Source of the DNA: Amblyornis subalaris
Lineage: Eukaryota; Chordata; Aves; Passeriformes; Ptilonorhynchidae
Assembly: GCA_018881555.1 (NCBI GenBank)
Contig: JACAXG010000093.1
Location: 248,001 to 312,000 of the forward strand
Direction of reading: 5' to 3'
DNA length: 64,000 nt
A program made the position numbers and the translations under genes. Each line of letters starts with the position of its first letter. Position 1 is the first letter of the stretch. Of the stretch, positions 1 to 13,260 are shown one piece after another. Below the pieces are notes generated by a model. The model ran no database searches. It was not told the origin of the DNA and saw nothing but the letters and a program-made list of their open reading frames with translations.

Positions 1-2468
1 ATTTGCAGTTCCAACACAACCACACAACCAGGGACAAAACCACTTCACTTTGTAGCCTTAAAACTCTAGAGTCAAGNTTACTCAGGAAATACCTTCTAAT
101 TCCATCAGAGGTGATCCTGGGAACAGGCTTCCAGAACAGAAGTATACTGTTGAAGGCAAGAGCCTGCTTTTCAGAGCTCTTCAGTGGGGCTGTTAAATAC
201 ACCGAGTATTAACAGAAAGGAACAGTGAGGAAGAAAAGCATCATTGTTCCCACACTGACCAAATCTTGCATCTATTGTAAATATGTTAGCAAACACTTAA
301 CGGCACAACACTGAGGAGTTGCTGCCTTTGTGTCTTCTGGACCTATGCAAACATCTCATTATGGTTTTACCTCATGTTCAGAAGGCTCTCAGATCCAAAA
401 ACATTCCTTCCTATCAACTTCTTGTTGACAAAACAAGAACAAAATCCTGATTATTCCCCTCTACTGTTGATAGGAGCGAGCCTGCTGGATCTTCTCTGAA
501 GGAAACCACCAGGATACATGCATTCCAGCTTTAAGACAGGTATTTAGTCCACAAGATCAAACTCGAGGTAGTCTGACCACTACTATTCAAAACCAACTGA
601 TTCTTTCCAAAACCACTGTCACCAAATGGTATAGAAGTGCAAAGAAATAGCATTTTTAACTGAAGAGTCTGTAATATCTTGTAAGCGTGACTTAATGCAT
701 TAAATAGGCATTTCCACAACAGGAAATAAAGCAAATACAGCAATTGAAATAATTTTTAAAAATCAATAAAAATACCGAAGACTTGGTCTCCAANTCCATT
801 TTGGAGCTTTTGAAGCATTTTAACCTGCACTTCATCCTGTATTATCCAATATACTTTATTTTCCACAGAGACACAAAGCACTTAATGCAGACCTTAACAG
901 CACCCAAGGGAAAGCTAGAACAGACACTGAACTTACAAGTCAGGCTTGCTGTTCCCAAGCAAACAGCTTTCTCAGGCTGTAGACAAGGAGGAGAGCAGTG
1001 CAGGGAATTCCAGCTCGTTCAATCCAGGAAGAGAGGGAAATGCAAGCCATGAAAGATCCCCAGATATGGCTTCAGTGTTCCCTTGAAGAGCATTAATCCC
1101 CAAACACTTCCACCACTCATTTTAGATCTCATTAAATACTTAAATTCTCTGTAAGTCCCAAATCCCACTGTCTTAGCTCGCACCAGGCAGCTCATCCTGA
1201 CCCGTGCCCTGGGCAGTGGTCACAGCCTGCTTGGCCGCACTGTCCCTTCCCTTGGGTGGGGTGAGATGTGGTCAAGTCCTCCAGCTGGCCCCACCCTGCA
1301 CATGGGGAGTGTGAGGCAGCCAGGGAGCACCTGAGTTACTCCTGCACATTCCCACCACNGGATATCTGCCCTGACTGCCCCATGGCACTGGAGCTCTGTC
1401 TCGTTGGCAGAGGTAGCTCAGGCTCATGGGCCACCAAAAGCCACCAGTACAGCTTTTCAGCAGGGCAGTAAGGAAGAGAGACAGACTGGGGAGACGGCTG
1501 AGGAGACCTACCCTGACCCCCCGTCCCTAGTTTGCCCAGTGTCTTCCTCTAGAGCAAGTCCCATTTCTGTTACAGTATTGGAAACCAGATCAGAACAAAA
1601 GAGGTCCTCAACAGTGCATTAATCAACATAGATATGTATCTAAAGGAATTCTACAGGGAAAACAGAAAAATATCTGCCTGGGTTTCCTAACCTGTGAAAA
1701 CACTCTGAAGTTTTGCGCTGGTTTGTCCAGGCACTCGCCAGATGACCACCCACACACTGAATGGAGCCATCCAGATCTGCCTCGCTGCTGCTGGCAGGGA
1801 TTCCCATGGAGAGCTGACTGCCTGTGCTGGGACATGTGGCCACCCCAGCCCTCCACGCTGTGGGACACAAATCTGCCCTGCCAGGCAGAGCAGGCAGACA
1901 CCCCAGAGACACCCCACTGTAGCAAGCACAACCTCAGGGCGGGTGCCAAGCCAAACGCCCACTTGCTGTTGGATGAGCCCAGGACCTCCTGGAGAAGGCC
2001 ATTCCCTTGCACACTGCCCACGGTTCTGTCCCAGCCTTTGGTACTGGGTGCTGTCATATGCCCTAGTCAGGGATGATTTATTTGTTCCCTGGTACGTGTA
2101 GCAGTATCTCCCTTGCTCATCTTTTATAGAAGAGCAAGAGGAAGACAAATGTAACAGAGACAGACCAGGGGTTTATTGAGAGTCTGAGCTTAAGCTTAAA
2201 ATGCCTTTTCCTCAGCCTTATAACAACAGAGAACCAGCCTTGTGATGTCAACACCCATCAGGTAGCTCATGTCCAAACAGTTTCTGATCCTGCTATACAT
2301 AAACCCGAGCTCTACCATAGCTAAAGCCAGCACACAGCCTGATGTCCTGCACACGGATTCACTTCAGAAGAACCGCCCAAAAGTGCTCCAGCCATGCCAG
2401 TCCCAACAGCAAGTTTCAGTTTCATCGTCCTTTGATTTCCCATCTTCACACAGTGCCAGATTTAAACC
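1..2468. other. INPP5A intron 1 segment: no gene seen
   Basis: Unique AT-rich to mixed DNA with ambiguous bases at 77, 794 and 1359. Several overlapping frames of 90-153 codons occur at 1640-2148 on both strands, in a GC-richer stretch, but they overlap each other, have no domain and no splice setting. I see no exon, RNA gene or repeat family here. Confidence 0.7.
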
Positions 2469-2599
2469 ACAGAAACACTTAGGTTGGAAAAGCCCTCTCA
2501 GACCATTGAGTCCAACTGTTCCCCCAGACCTGCCAAGCCCACCATTAACTCATGTCCCCAGCTGCCACATCTACATGGCTTTTGAACACTTCCAGGTGT
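2469..2599 (-). mobile_element. CR1 LINE fragment, antisense to the plus strand
   Basis: The text runs from ACTTAGGTTGGAAAAGCCC through CATTGAGTCCAACTG to GAACACTTCCAGG. This is the reverse complement of the CR1 3' end. It is a diverged, 5'-truncated copy of about 130 bases and codes for nothing. Relative to INPP5A it lies in sense orientation within intron 1. Confidence 0.85.
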
Positions 2600-4689
2600 C
2601 TTTTGTCCAGACTGCTAGCTATGGAATACAATTTATTACAGCAGTATAAAACTAAACCCTAAGAGCATCAGAAGCACCCTTGCTAAACTTANTTGCTGGG
2701 ATACAGCTTTAGCTTCTTATTGTGTTGGACACAGACCTTTTAGGTACTATTGAGAATTAATCCTAAAACTAATTTCCCAGAGCAATGAGAATAACCCTTG
2801 TGTTACAGAGGACTGTTCACCTTCCTAAAAACATCCCAAAGTGTAAATGTTTGAGTGTTAACAAACCACAACCCGTGCAGCTGGGAGGTTACTTTAAACA
2901 NGGAGGAGCAGCCCATCCTTCACTCCTGACCGGGCCTGCGTGCTGGCACAGGCACCTCTCCAGGACACCCACTGCCAGGGATGGGCACCATCCATGTATG
3001 GAGCAGGGCCATGGGCTGCTCTGAGCTGGCGTGGAGGTGTTCCCCAAGCCACGGCTGCCCAGCAGGGACAGCGCTGAGGCTGCGGGGAGCATGACTGGCC
3101 ATGGGCAGAGCCATTGCAGTGCTGCTGGCACCCACGACGCCCAGACCTCAGGGAAGGATCGAAGGCACTGGCAAGGCTGGAATCCAATGTGCTCAAATCG
3201 AGAGTAGGTAAATCCTGAAAAGATTTTGGCAATGCTGGTTTGACCTCTCCAACTTCCCAGCTGCTGCAGCAGCTCAGTTAGGGAAGGTAAAAATACTTTC
3301 TAAAAGTCCCTTTTCCATACGAGGCAGAACTGTGGTTACCACAGAGATGGCACCATGCAATCCCCACAGAGGGGGAGGTTGCTCTACATGGCCGTGAGTG
3401 GATGGAGATCTGAAATAACCTTCTGATGAAGACAAGATCATGGCTGCAGCCATGCTCACCTCCATGGTCAACACTGCTGCCAGAGCTGCTTGATTGGTGA
3501 CCATCACCCAGGACTGTCAGCCTGGCTGCCTGACAGCATCAGAGGGGAGGAGACTGACTCCCTCTTTTTAGAGCAAACATCCACAGAAACCACTGCCTCA
3601 TATTGACAAGTATTCCTTAAAGCATCATTTGAGTACCAATTCATTCACACATGNTCTTGCTTATGAACGATTAACCCTGATGGACAGGACAGCGATTGAG
3701 AACCCATTTCATTTCCTATCTCACCATCAAACACAGTAACACTGCAGGTACACAGCCCTCCTGACAGTGTCAACAGGCTCCCAACAAATCCAACAAGCTA
3801 CGGTGTTTCTCATGATACAAAGCTGAGCCTGCTTTGAATTTTTCAAAGTCCAAGAAGAAAACGTCACTGGTATGTTTCTGAAAGATTTGTCCTATTTTAG
3901 TACAAGGAATTGAAAATTACAGTCATACTGCTCTATTGATATGTGAACAGCAGGAAAAATGCAAAGAGAAAAGACAGTACAGTGTAAAAATGAGGACATC
4001 TACAAAAGAAAATACCTAGAAAAATAGAAAAAAAAAGAAAAAAAATCCCTGCATAGAAGACTTACCAAAAAATCATCCCAGATTAATACATTCTCTGCAC
4101 AGCCTCGCAGAAAGCTTGATATTCCAACCATCAGTAAGAGATATTAAAACACCAGGCAACAGGGTGGTTTTGAAATAAGAAACCACCACATTTCCCAAGT
4201 ACATCTTCAATATAAAAAGCACACGAATACAAAGTCAAACCACCCTCCTCAAATCCATGACCCTCGGCAACTGAGTGCTAGACCTCCCAGGTCAGATCCC
4301 TCTACATGTCCTCACACAGCCAGTGACAGACACCATCCATCCAAGCCCTGAATTTTAGAGAAGAATATTATCTCCATTTGCTGGACCTGGTAAGACTCAC
4401 TGATTTCAAAAGACTTTTAATCAGTCCAGTTTCAAGGACTTAAATCAGTCCTTAAAACAATAGTTTTAAGTAACAATAGTGGCAAAAATTTCAATTAATT
4501 CCTCCAGCTTAAAAAGCTCACTGCACATTTCCTCATCCAAAGGAAAAATGGGGAAAAAATATACAATCAATCAACCAGTCAATCACATTATGAATTCCTG
4601 AGAAGTCCAGATACGCAAGATATTCTATGGATAGGAAAAATAGTAGGAGTTTTCTCTCAGTGTTTAAAAAGCCAATGTTGCCAAATATT
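2600..4689. other. INPP5A intron 1 segment: no gene seen
   Basis: Mixed composition. A GC-richer stretch at 2900-3180 gives overlapping shadow frames on the minus strand. A purine run of A with few G occurs at about 4020-4050. Ambiguous bases lie at 2692, 2901 and 3654. Nothing else is recognised. Confidence 0.7.
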
Positions 4690-5110
4690 GGAGCAAGTCC
4701 AGAGGAGGCTTCTAGGTTAAGAACAGAGCTCTGGAGCCAGCCTGAGAGAGTTGGGGCTGTTCAGCCTGAAGAAGAGAAGGCTGCAGGGAGACCTTAGAGC
4801 CCCTTCCAGTGCCTGAAGGGGCTCCAAGAGAACTTGGAGGAACTTTGGACAAGGGCCTGGAGGGACAGGACAAGTGGGACAGGGTTAGATGGGATATTGG
4901 GAAGAAATTCTTCCTTGTGAGGGTGGGGAGGCCTTGGCACAGGTTGTCCAGAAAAGCTGTGGCTGCCCCATCCCTGGAAGTGCCCAATGTCAGGCTGGAC
5001 GGNGCTTGGAGCAACCTGGGATAGTGGAAGGTGTCCCTGCCCTTGGCAGGGGTTGGAACCAGATGAGCTTTGAGGTCCCTTCCATCCCAAACCATCCTGT
5101 GATTCTATAA
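4690..5110 (+). mobile_element. CR1 LINE 3' fragment, plus strand (longest clean copy)
   Basis: This is about 420 bases of CR1 3' end in order: GGGCTGTTCAGCCTGAAGAA, the AGGACAAGTGGGACAGG segment, GGCTGCCCCATCCCTGGAAG, GGTGTCCCTGCCC, and the terminal CCTGTGATTCTAT. It is 5'-truncated as most CR1 copies are. It carries one ambiguous base at 5003. The frames that read through it on both strands are shadows of the repeat. It lies antisense to INPP5A. Confidence 0.95.
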
Positions 5111-8100
5111 AACACAGAATACAAGGGTGCAAATCAGTCTGACACTTTAAAGCAGGGTCACACCCACTTGTCTGCTCCCTGAAATCTGTCCACCGCGCAC
5201 GGCAGAACAGTTACCACCCTCACACAGGGCACACCTGGAAGTATCATTTCTTTGCTTGGTTTCCCAATGGTTCCCATGCTGCCCACAGCAACACCGTCAC
5301 CAATCCCAAGAGCTAGAGTCAAAGTTGTCTTAAACCCAGCAACCCAGAACCAGTCATTAAATCCATACTTAANGGAAATCTTTAAATTAATCTCATACAT
5401 GATACCAGCTAACAGTAGTTTTCTGGAGATTCTAAAAATCCAGCAGCTGTTTCTGTGAGGTTCTCATTCTTGAATAATTTAAACAGGCAGTCTCTCTCTC
5501 TCTCTCGTGTGCCCCCACCATTTCTCATTCCTATCAGTACATACGAACCTTCTGCAATAGCTTTCAGAGTTCAAAAGGAACCACAACATCACAGCTGGCC
5601 TATGATAAATTTCACCTACATTTCCATACACTGGCTCCAGAACTTATAAATTAAATATGTCTATTCTCAGCAGATTAGATTGTTGAGAGAGAGCAGATGC
5701 CAGGAGAGGTGGAAGCATCATTACCACCGAGGGCTCCTGCAATGCCTGGGAATTAATTAGGTGAGATAAGAACGAAGCTGATGGCATAAAGCAATCCACA
5801 GGCTTTGCTGCAGATCAGGGGGAGAAACACTGAAGAGCTTTGCAAAGCCTGTCTGCTGACACACGTGAAATCGAGCTTAACCCCAAAACACATGAATAAA
5901 ACATGCTGGCCAGGCATCTGAGAGACAGGCACACCAGGAATGCTGGGAATGGCTTGTAGGACAAGTTGAATCTGCTTTTCCCTTCATCGGCATGGAGAAA
6001 GCTTCTCAGTAGGATCTTTCCTATGGCTATATGCTTGAAAGGAACAACACCTATCCAACACCCTCTCCAGAGCCTTAGGAATAGCTCTGGTCCCATCTCC
6101 TTTACTGCCATGGAAATCTGAATCTCAGGGCTGATGCTTGGGAAGAGCTCCAGACAGTTGGACCTATTTTGGTTGTGCTGCTTTGACAACATGTGGTGTC
6201 AAGGGAAAAGCAAAGAATCTACTTGCAGAGCACAGCCCTAATCAGTGTTTGTAAAGCTACATAGAACAGGGAAAAGCAAGAGGATGGCTGGAAGAGAAAA
6301 AAGCAGGAATCAGGTCACCTCCAGATTGGCTGGATAAAGACAAACTTTGAATAAGTGAGGCTGTTTCCTGCCCTGCAAAACTCTATCACACAAAGTGCAC
6401 CCCAAACACACACCAATGTACCTAGCCACAGAGTCTTTACCTGGAGCTTTGGCTTTGCAGAATTTCACTGCAGACTTCATCTGTTAAGATGCAGCATGTC
6501 CCAAAAACAGCTGCTGCTGAAATCACTTTCCAAAGAGAAGGATTTATCAGAATTTCAGCACTTTCATGTAAAAGAACCTTTGTGGAAGATGAAAAAACCC
6601 CAAAATGGTAGTTTTTATCCTGNTGGGTATCCCCCTCCACTGAAAACACTTCAATTACATTAAAAAAGTCCAGGGAAACAAAGTTCCACTGTAAGAGTTA
6701 GTAAACACTGCACCCTGTCACTCAAAACCCAGCCTTCTGGTTAGTCTTTGCATCTCTGTTTTACCTAAGAGGCACAAATGTTTTTATCATTACATCCTTA
6801 ACCTGAAGATACAGTGCCCCCAGTCTATACACATCCGTGCACAGTCCTTGAAGAGGGCAAACAAAATACAATAAAAATATTGCGCTACAGTGTAAAACTT
6901 GGTGTATCGGTTTTCAGAAAGCTGTCCCAGGAGATGGTTCAGGAAAAAAAAACTAAAAATCCAATAACATTTGCAGGCAGCTGTTAACTGCAGTCACAGC
7001 ACCCACACTTGAGCATCAGCTGGAAATCCACGTTATTTGCAGTTGCACCGTAAGGCAGTACATCGTGAGAGAGGCTCCCAAGGAGCGTGGGAATGGAATG
7101 GCAGAGTTTGAAACACACACGGCCAGTCCTTTACAGCCAGTGACGCACCGAGATTATTTTCACAGACCACTTTTCCAGTAATTACTACAATTTGAGAAGA
7201 AAAAGTCTCATTTCAGTTGAGTATCTGAAAAAAAGCATATGAATCCCTAACACAAAAAGATCACCTCAAAAACTTAGAGGATTTGCTGAGCACAGTTATT
7301 AATACTCTGCATGTCTGCTTTGATTATATTTGACATAGTTTCCATATGGAAACTTACACTAAATTTCATCAAGAGCTTTACTTTGCTTCAAACATCAATC
7401 CATCTAATGTAATAAATATTTGCAGATATAGGAAAACACCACCTTTGTGGGTTATCCTTATGCAGAAGGGTGAGAGAATTCACACACAGCTTCACTCCAA
7501 TGCTTCCTACTTCCTTCCTGAATAATACACACCTTATTCTCCAACCCAATCCTGAGCTGTTTTGCTTTGAATACAGCTATTTTGGCTTCACTACTTATAT
7601 TTGTGGAAAATCCCATTTGTTTTCTTTGAACCAAGAGGCTTGAGGGTTCACTGAAGTTACTTACATAGATAAAGGTTTTACTTTATGAAATCTTCCATCA
7701 AAACAAAATTAAATTATTGGACATAACAGTCTCATGTAATCAGCCAACTTACAAAAAAACCCAAAACCTCATAGAACTGATAAAATGGTAAGAACAGATA
7801 CTACAGATTCTAGTCCTGTCATCCGTCCATTCCTGTCTTCCCTTGTACACAGTCACAGAGTTTCTGTGATATTTAATGAAAATCCACTAAATTATGCAAG
7901 AAGTAGAAGCAACCATGTCAAGGTCAAGACTTAGATAAATAATTTCACATCATTTTCATTACGATTGTCATTNCAAGTTCACGTCTAACACTGAAAGCAT
8001 GACCAAGTCATGATGCTCTCAGGAGTCAGTCAGGTAAGCACCTGGACCCATGCCTGGAGATGCCCTAACCTCAGCCCACACCCCCTCAAACACAGTCCCT

Positions 8101-10374
8101 GCTACAGAAATGCCAGTGCCAGCGTTACACGACCACTCGCACGGTTGCGCCCCAGTGGTTCAGCCCAGTGCTCCTTCCACCCACTGGTGGGAATCCAACC
8201 AGAAACACAGGAAAACGTACATCACTCGCCTCTGTCCCAACCTTTGAATACAACCATGGGTACAATTATGAGATTCAGTAGTTTTAAAATACTGAAGACC
8301 AGGTTCAAAACATGATGAAAATCCATGAATTGAGAAGTGCACTTTAAGCTTTTTGCTCACTAAATAAAAGGACATGACATAGTTCATCTCCCTCACGGGT
8401 AGGAAGGACTGACGTCAGTATGAGCGATACATATTGCTGCAACATACCCACTAATAAAAATCATTCTAAAGGAAGACAATACAACAATTGTTTGGGGTTT
8501 GTACCTTTAGCTGTTTGTCAGGTTTAAAAACTAGCAGAGTATTAAACTTGGTTTATCTTGAAAATAACCCATTCTGTTTGACAAATTAAAAAAAAGTTCT
8601 ATTCCAGACATGCTAGTCCTAAATGTTGCTGGACTGCCAAAACTAGCAGTTACTTGGTAAAAATCCAGAAACCGGCATGTTTTCATTTCCGTGTGATGCC
8701 CAGTGCCCCACGACGGAGCACAGCTGTCGTTAACCACAGGAGCACCAGGCTCTGCGCAGCACACTCGGCTCGCAGGGACCAGCAGAGCTCACCCACGTAC
8801 GGCGGCCCTCAGAAACTTGACTGCTGGGAATGCCTATGATGAGTTTAAAAAAAGAACAGCAACTTGAGAAAAAAAACCAAAAGAAAATCCAGTTCACAGA
8901 TGGCAAGCAGTTTCTTGTGGCTAGAGATTTCAGGGGGCCTACCCAAGCAAGAATGGCAGACACTTTTCAAAAAATATTCGATTATAAAAATGAGGTAGAA
9001 CAGAAACAGCACATTGTCTCCTTTTTTTAAGGCCAAATCTGCTGCTGCTGTGTTTGCAAAGAACACTCAAAAGAAGTAAACAAGATGCAGTGATAAATTC
9101 CAGCGAAAGTCTGAAGCACTGCTCAATGAAAGCAAGCCACTTTTGCCCCCTGCCTTGGTTTGTGCTCCGCAATTTATCAGAGGAGTAAATATCAGGCAGT
9201 CTGGAGGGGGGAGGACACTTCAGAGAACTGTGCACCTCAATTTTATCAGCACGCCTGCTGGGCCAAAAAAACCACAGACCAGAACCCCCCACCATGGCCA
9301 TTTCCAGAGTCCCATGAGGAACACAGGCTTTTCGAGAACTGGTCCTTACCATCCTCAACTTCAACATGCAAACCCAACAGTGTGCTGATCTCCTCTTCAG
9401 ACCATGCTGACCACTGAGTAGCCCCTCTGGTACTGAGTTAGGGCAGGTGATGGCAAGTGTTACACTGGACCCACGCACCCAACAGCACGGGAGCTAACAG
9501 AGTGGGGGGGGTTGGCACGTTAATTAACATGCCAAACAAACAATGTGCAGAGTACGGTCACTTCCCTGATGGTGCAGCATTCCCGGAAGGAACCTCACCT
9601 CTATTCCAACTTATATCATTTAAGCAAAACCCAGCATCTTACTAGAAAGAGCAGCAAAAACTGTACAGCAGAGTCTCTAAATCCAACCCACGCACTCCCA
9701 GCAACAGGTACCTACAACTCTGCTCACACAGCAGTCACCCACTTGTCAGGTGCCCCAGACATTTAAATAATCTCTGTTAATGCTACGTCCTTTGGCATTT
9801 GCTTTGCATTTTTTCCACATGGTAAGACGCTTGCTGTACTCCAGGTTCTGTACGAGGCACTGAATTTTAGGAAGGTTTTACAGTTTGTTTTCCCATACTG
9901 AGACCTTGTCTCCTCAGTACACGCTATCATTTTACAGTGCATTTGTACCGCAAACTGTACTTGTCATGAGGCTCTCCAGGCATCCTGAGTTTAATTAACC
10001 CCAAATACTAACTGTGCTCAGTCCAGTTGTTGTTCCTGTTTGAGATCTCTAAACAGCCAGTACATCTTGCAATATACTACAGAAATATTTATGCAACATG
10101 GCTTCAGACAGGAGAACTTCCATTTTATCCATCTTTGAGACACAGGCAATGATAAAAGGAGGAGAAAGGTACAAGACAGACAGAAGGGACAGCACTGCTC
10201 CATGAAAACTCACTGCCATGGAGCCTGGCTTACCCTTCCAAACCCAGCTGAGGATTAGAAAGACCTAAGAGATTTACCGCTTCTCTAGTAACACACTTGA
10301 AACACAGTTCACTGGGGCAGTATTTATTGCAACCTGTTCATATCACATTTTCTTCAAGTTCATTTCAGCACTCA
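5111..10374. other. INPP5A intron 1 segment: no gene seen
   Basis: About 5.3 kb of A-rich unique DNA with one TC microsatellite and ambiguous bases at 5373, 6623 and 7973. The minus-strand frame of 179 codons at 8939-9478 and the lysine-rich plus-strand frame at 8830-9030 were examined and neither resembles a known protein. No RNA gene was recognised. Confidence 0.7.
5491..5506 (+). repeat. (TC)8 microsatellite in intron 1
   Basis: Eight perfect TC units lie between GGCAG and GTGTGCCCCC. It reads as GA repeats on the INPP5A sense strand. Confidence 0.9.
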
Positions 10375-10510
10375 AAATATAAAAAAACNACACAACCAAA
10401 AACCCCAGAACAAAACAATAAAAACACCACCACCTACCCAATCACCGCCACAAAATATCCCCACTGAACAAACAAAGAAACAAAAAAAAACTGTCACACA
10501 ACCAACTAAC
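10375..10510 (+). repeat. A/C-rich low-complexity block in intron 1
   Basis: About 135 bases with hardly any G, made of CAAAA, CCACC and ACAAAC words, with an ambiguous base at 10389. On the INPP5A sense strand it is T/G-rich. The minus-strand frames over it are rich in Phe, Trp, Val and Gly because of this composition and are not genes. Confidence 0.85.
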
Positions 10511-12840
10511 TGCATTTCTAAACTCTGGAGATAAATCCAGCTGGAGCACACCCGAAGCCATGGGTGTGATGCTGCAGCAAAAGGTACTGATGGACAAGCA
10601 CTGGGTGCTGAGGGAGAGAGTAGTGCCAGGGTCAGGGCTATTTCTACACGGCTCAGACCACTGCAGCACACCCAACCGACTCCAACAGGAACCATAACCA
10701 AAAAACCCTGCAACTCAGAGCGTTTTCTGAACTGCGTGGTCTGTAGTGTTTAATCGAGACAGCGTTTCAACAGCTCTACCCATCACCTTAAGCTGCCTGG
10801 TGAGCAGCCTTTCCAGCTATTTTTTATGACTTACCATAAGCCTACTTTATTATAAAGGCCAATTTGCCTGTAGATCCCTTGGTCCAGGGCTCAGAGGGAA
10901 GACGTTACAGACTCCCAGAACCGGGGCAAAGACAGCGCCACAACTGAGCAGATGTACTCCCCCCCCACTATCCATCCAGTTCACCCTCCACCTTCGGAGG
11001 AAGCCAAGCAGTGCATCAACCTTCCCAGGAACATGCAAGGACCACTGTTCTATGAAAAGGCAAATGACTCCAGAGTAGGCTGAGCTATGAGCAGAGCTTT
11101 GATCCAAAAGTCTCAGTACTGCTAACATAGTACTCAACCCAGCATCTCTCTTCAGATACAGAATTGAGTCCTTTGGGAAGAATACAGCTTCTACACTCTC
11201 TTCTCAGAGATCTAACCATCTATTTCCAAAATGCATTGAAGAATGTCATTTGAATTCATGGTTACTTAAATTATTTGGAAAAAGCACACATTTGTCTCCC
11301 ATGGCAAGTCACAGCTAGTGCTCAGAGACCGACAGAAAAGTCAAATGATGTAAATACCCCAATTCCAAACGGGGTTTTGGCAAACCTACCTATTGTATTT
11401 TCACACTATGATTTGGTTATGCTCTAGAGAAGAAACACATGCACAATCCCACAGGTATTTTATGGGACATAGTGTTACATTTACAGTGATGTACCTCAGG
11501 TTGGGCACACGAAGGAAAGGGATACACTGCCCTGAAACATTGAGCTAATAGCACAGGATGGCCATGAACACTTCTATCTATGAGCACCAACACTACACCT
11601 CTCATTCTTTACCTTAAAATATGTATTAAAGGAAAAATACCCATTTTAAGCAAGAAAAAGCATGAAAAATGGAACAGAACACATGGAATAGTCTAACAAG
11701 CTGTCTTTGTGAATGTCACATTTCAGAAACATTATTGGAAATTTCTACTTTAACAAACAACTTCGTAAGTTGTCCTACTCCTTTATATGCCCATTTAATG
11801 AGAACTTCCATTTTAAGTCTATGGATTTAATTAAGAGGTTTTGGACAAAGTGCATGAAGTCAGAATTTCAGTTCTGCCAAGATCTCAGGAAAACATCCTG
11901 ACATTTTTCATCGTGACATTAAAATACCACTGAACCTTCTGAAAATACTGAGCAGCTAGAGGTATCTCCCTCTAGGGTGGTGTGATGTAAGGAAGTATCA
12001 GTATGTGCATGTTTCAAGCAAACACAGTTAAAGTGCTGCCTAACATATTCTCCAGTTCTCAACAAAGGCTCTGAGGAGCTCTAAGGAACACAGTAACGTG
12101 ACCCAAGCATTTCCAGACTCCTCAACAAAGCCAGCTTTTCACCAATGCTGAGGGAGAATCACCATTGGCTTATTCCTGTATTTGGAAGAAAAAACAGTAA
12201 CAACATTCCTGCCAAGTATGAGGCTACATAACATTCACTTTTAACTGTTTGAGGAATGGGGAGGTTTGGGATTTGTTTGGGGTTTTTTCTTGGTTGGGTG
12301 TTATTTGTTTGGGGTTTCTTTAATCTTTTTTTAAACAACTGTCTCTTATCCAGGATATACATTAATATTTCAGTATTTGTGTGACATTCCAGGGAGAGGG
12401 CTGTGATTCTGGATAGGAGCCCTGTCCACCCTTCGCTGCTCCAGTCCTTGTTCCTGTTTCTGGATCCCATTGCAGGAGTCAACCTAAAACTCACGAACTA
12501 TTCAGAACTGAGCAGCTCCTATGCATTTATGGTGTGTAACACAAAGGGCTCTCTTCATCTCCAGGACACGGCCCTGCACAGGCCTTCAAGGCAAACTCGT
12601 GCCCACCACCTTGAGCAGCAGATGAGATTCCTCCAACAAAGAATTCACACAGCTGCAAAGCTGCGCTCTGTTTGCAGAGAGGAATGGGGAGATGGAGAGA
12701 AAACACTGTCCATATCCATGGCCTCAAGAGACCCCACCGGCCTTGCCTTCCTCCATGACCCTCCCAGAGCACACTTGAGACAGACCTGCCATATCTCCTT
12801 GTGCTGTCCCCTGCTCTGGCGGGGCTACTGGCTCCCCAAG
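10511..12840. other. INPP5A intron 1 segment: no gene seen
   Basis: Unique AT-rich intron apart from the G/T block listed separately. Frames of up to about 110 codons occur by chance. No splice-flanked exon similar to INPP5A was found. Confidence 0.7.
12248..12335 (+). repeat. G/T-rich low-complexity block in intron 1
   Basis: Words such as TTTGGGG, GGTTGGG and TTTGTTTGGGG fill about 90 bases and end in a T run. It is the opposite strand bias to the surrounding intron. Four G tracts are present, but the loops are long. Confidence 0.8.
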
Positions 12841-13260
12841 AACCGCCCACGAGCCATGGCCCCCGCCACCCCTCGAGGGCTGTACCCCGTCCCCAGCCCC
12901 GCACCCCGAGCACCCGCACCCCACGCCTCAGCGGAGCAGGGGGAACAGGAGCGCCAGCCCTGGGCCACAGTTGCAGAGTAGGCAACGCCGCTAAGTCAGC
13001 GGGAGTCAAATCCGAGATCAGGTCTGGAATCGTCGGCAGAGGGACGGAAGGGTCTGAACCTGCCCTGCTGCTGGAGGCGATGGCGGGCATTCCCACCGCA
13101 CCGGGCCAGCCCGGTCCTGCTGAGCGAGCTGAGCCAAGCCCCATCCCAGCTCTGTGGCTCTGGGCTTGCTCCGCCGCCCCTCGGACACAGCCACACGCTG
13201 GCCCTCAGCCACGAAGCCAAGGAGAGCTTTACAGTGCTGGCAGAAGCTGCGACTGCGCCA
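12841..13260. promoter_or_regulatory. CpG-rich block inside INPP5A intron 1
   Basis: By hand count there are about 31 CpG dinucleotides in these 420 bases, against AT-rich, CpG-poor intron on both sides. The block lies about 12.3 kb downstream of exon 1 in the gene's direction. It may be an intronic CpG island acting as an alternative promoter or enhancer, or a GC-biased patch. Overlapping frames of 150-205 codons exist on both strands here, as expected where stop codons are rare, and none resembles a known protein. Confidence 0.5.

Noticed and set aside
4712..5132. Minus-strand frames of 112-127 codons
   Set aside because: They lie wholly in a sense CR1 tail and are antisense repeat text.
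8830..9030. 66-codon lysine- and glutamine-rich plus-strand frame that looks protein-like
   Set aside because: Its composition follows from A-rich intron. It matches no protein I know and has no promoter, splice site or conserved domain.
12403..13144. 192-codon plus and 205-codon minus frames in intron 1
   Set aside because: They overlap each other in a GC-rich block with no splice setting and no known protein similarity.
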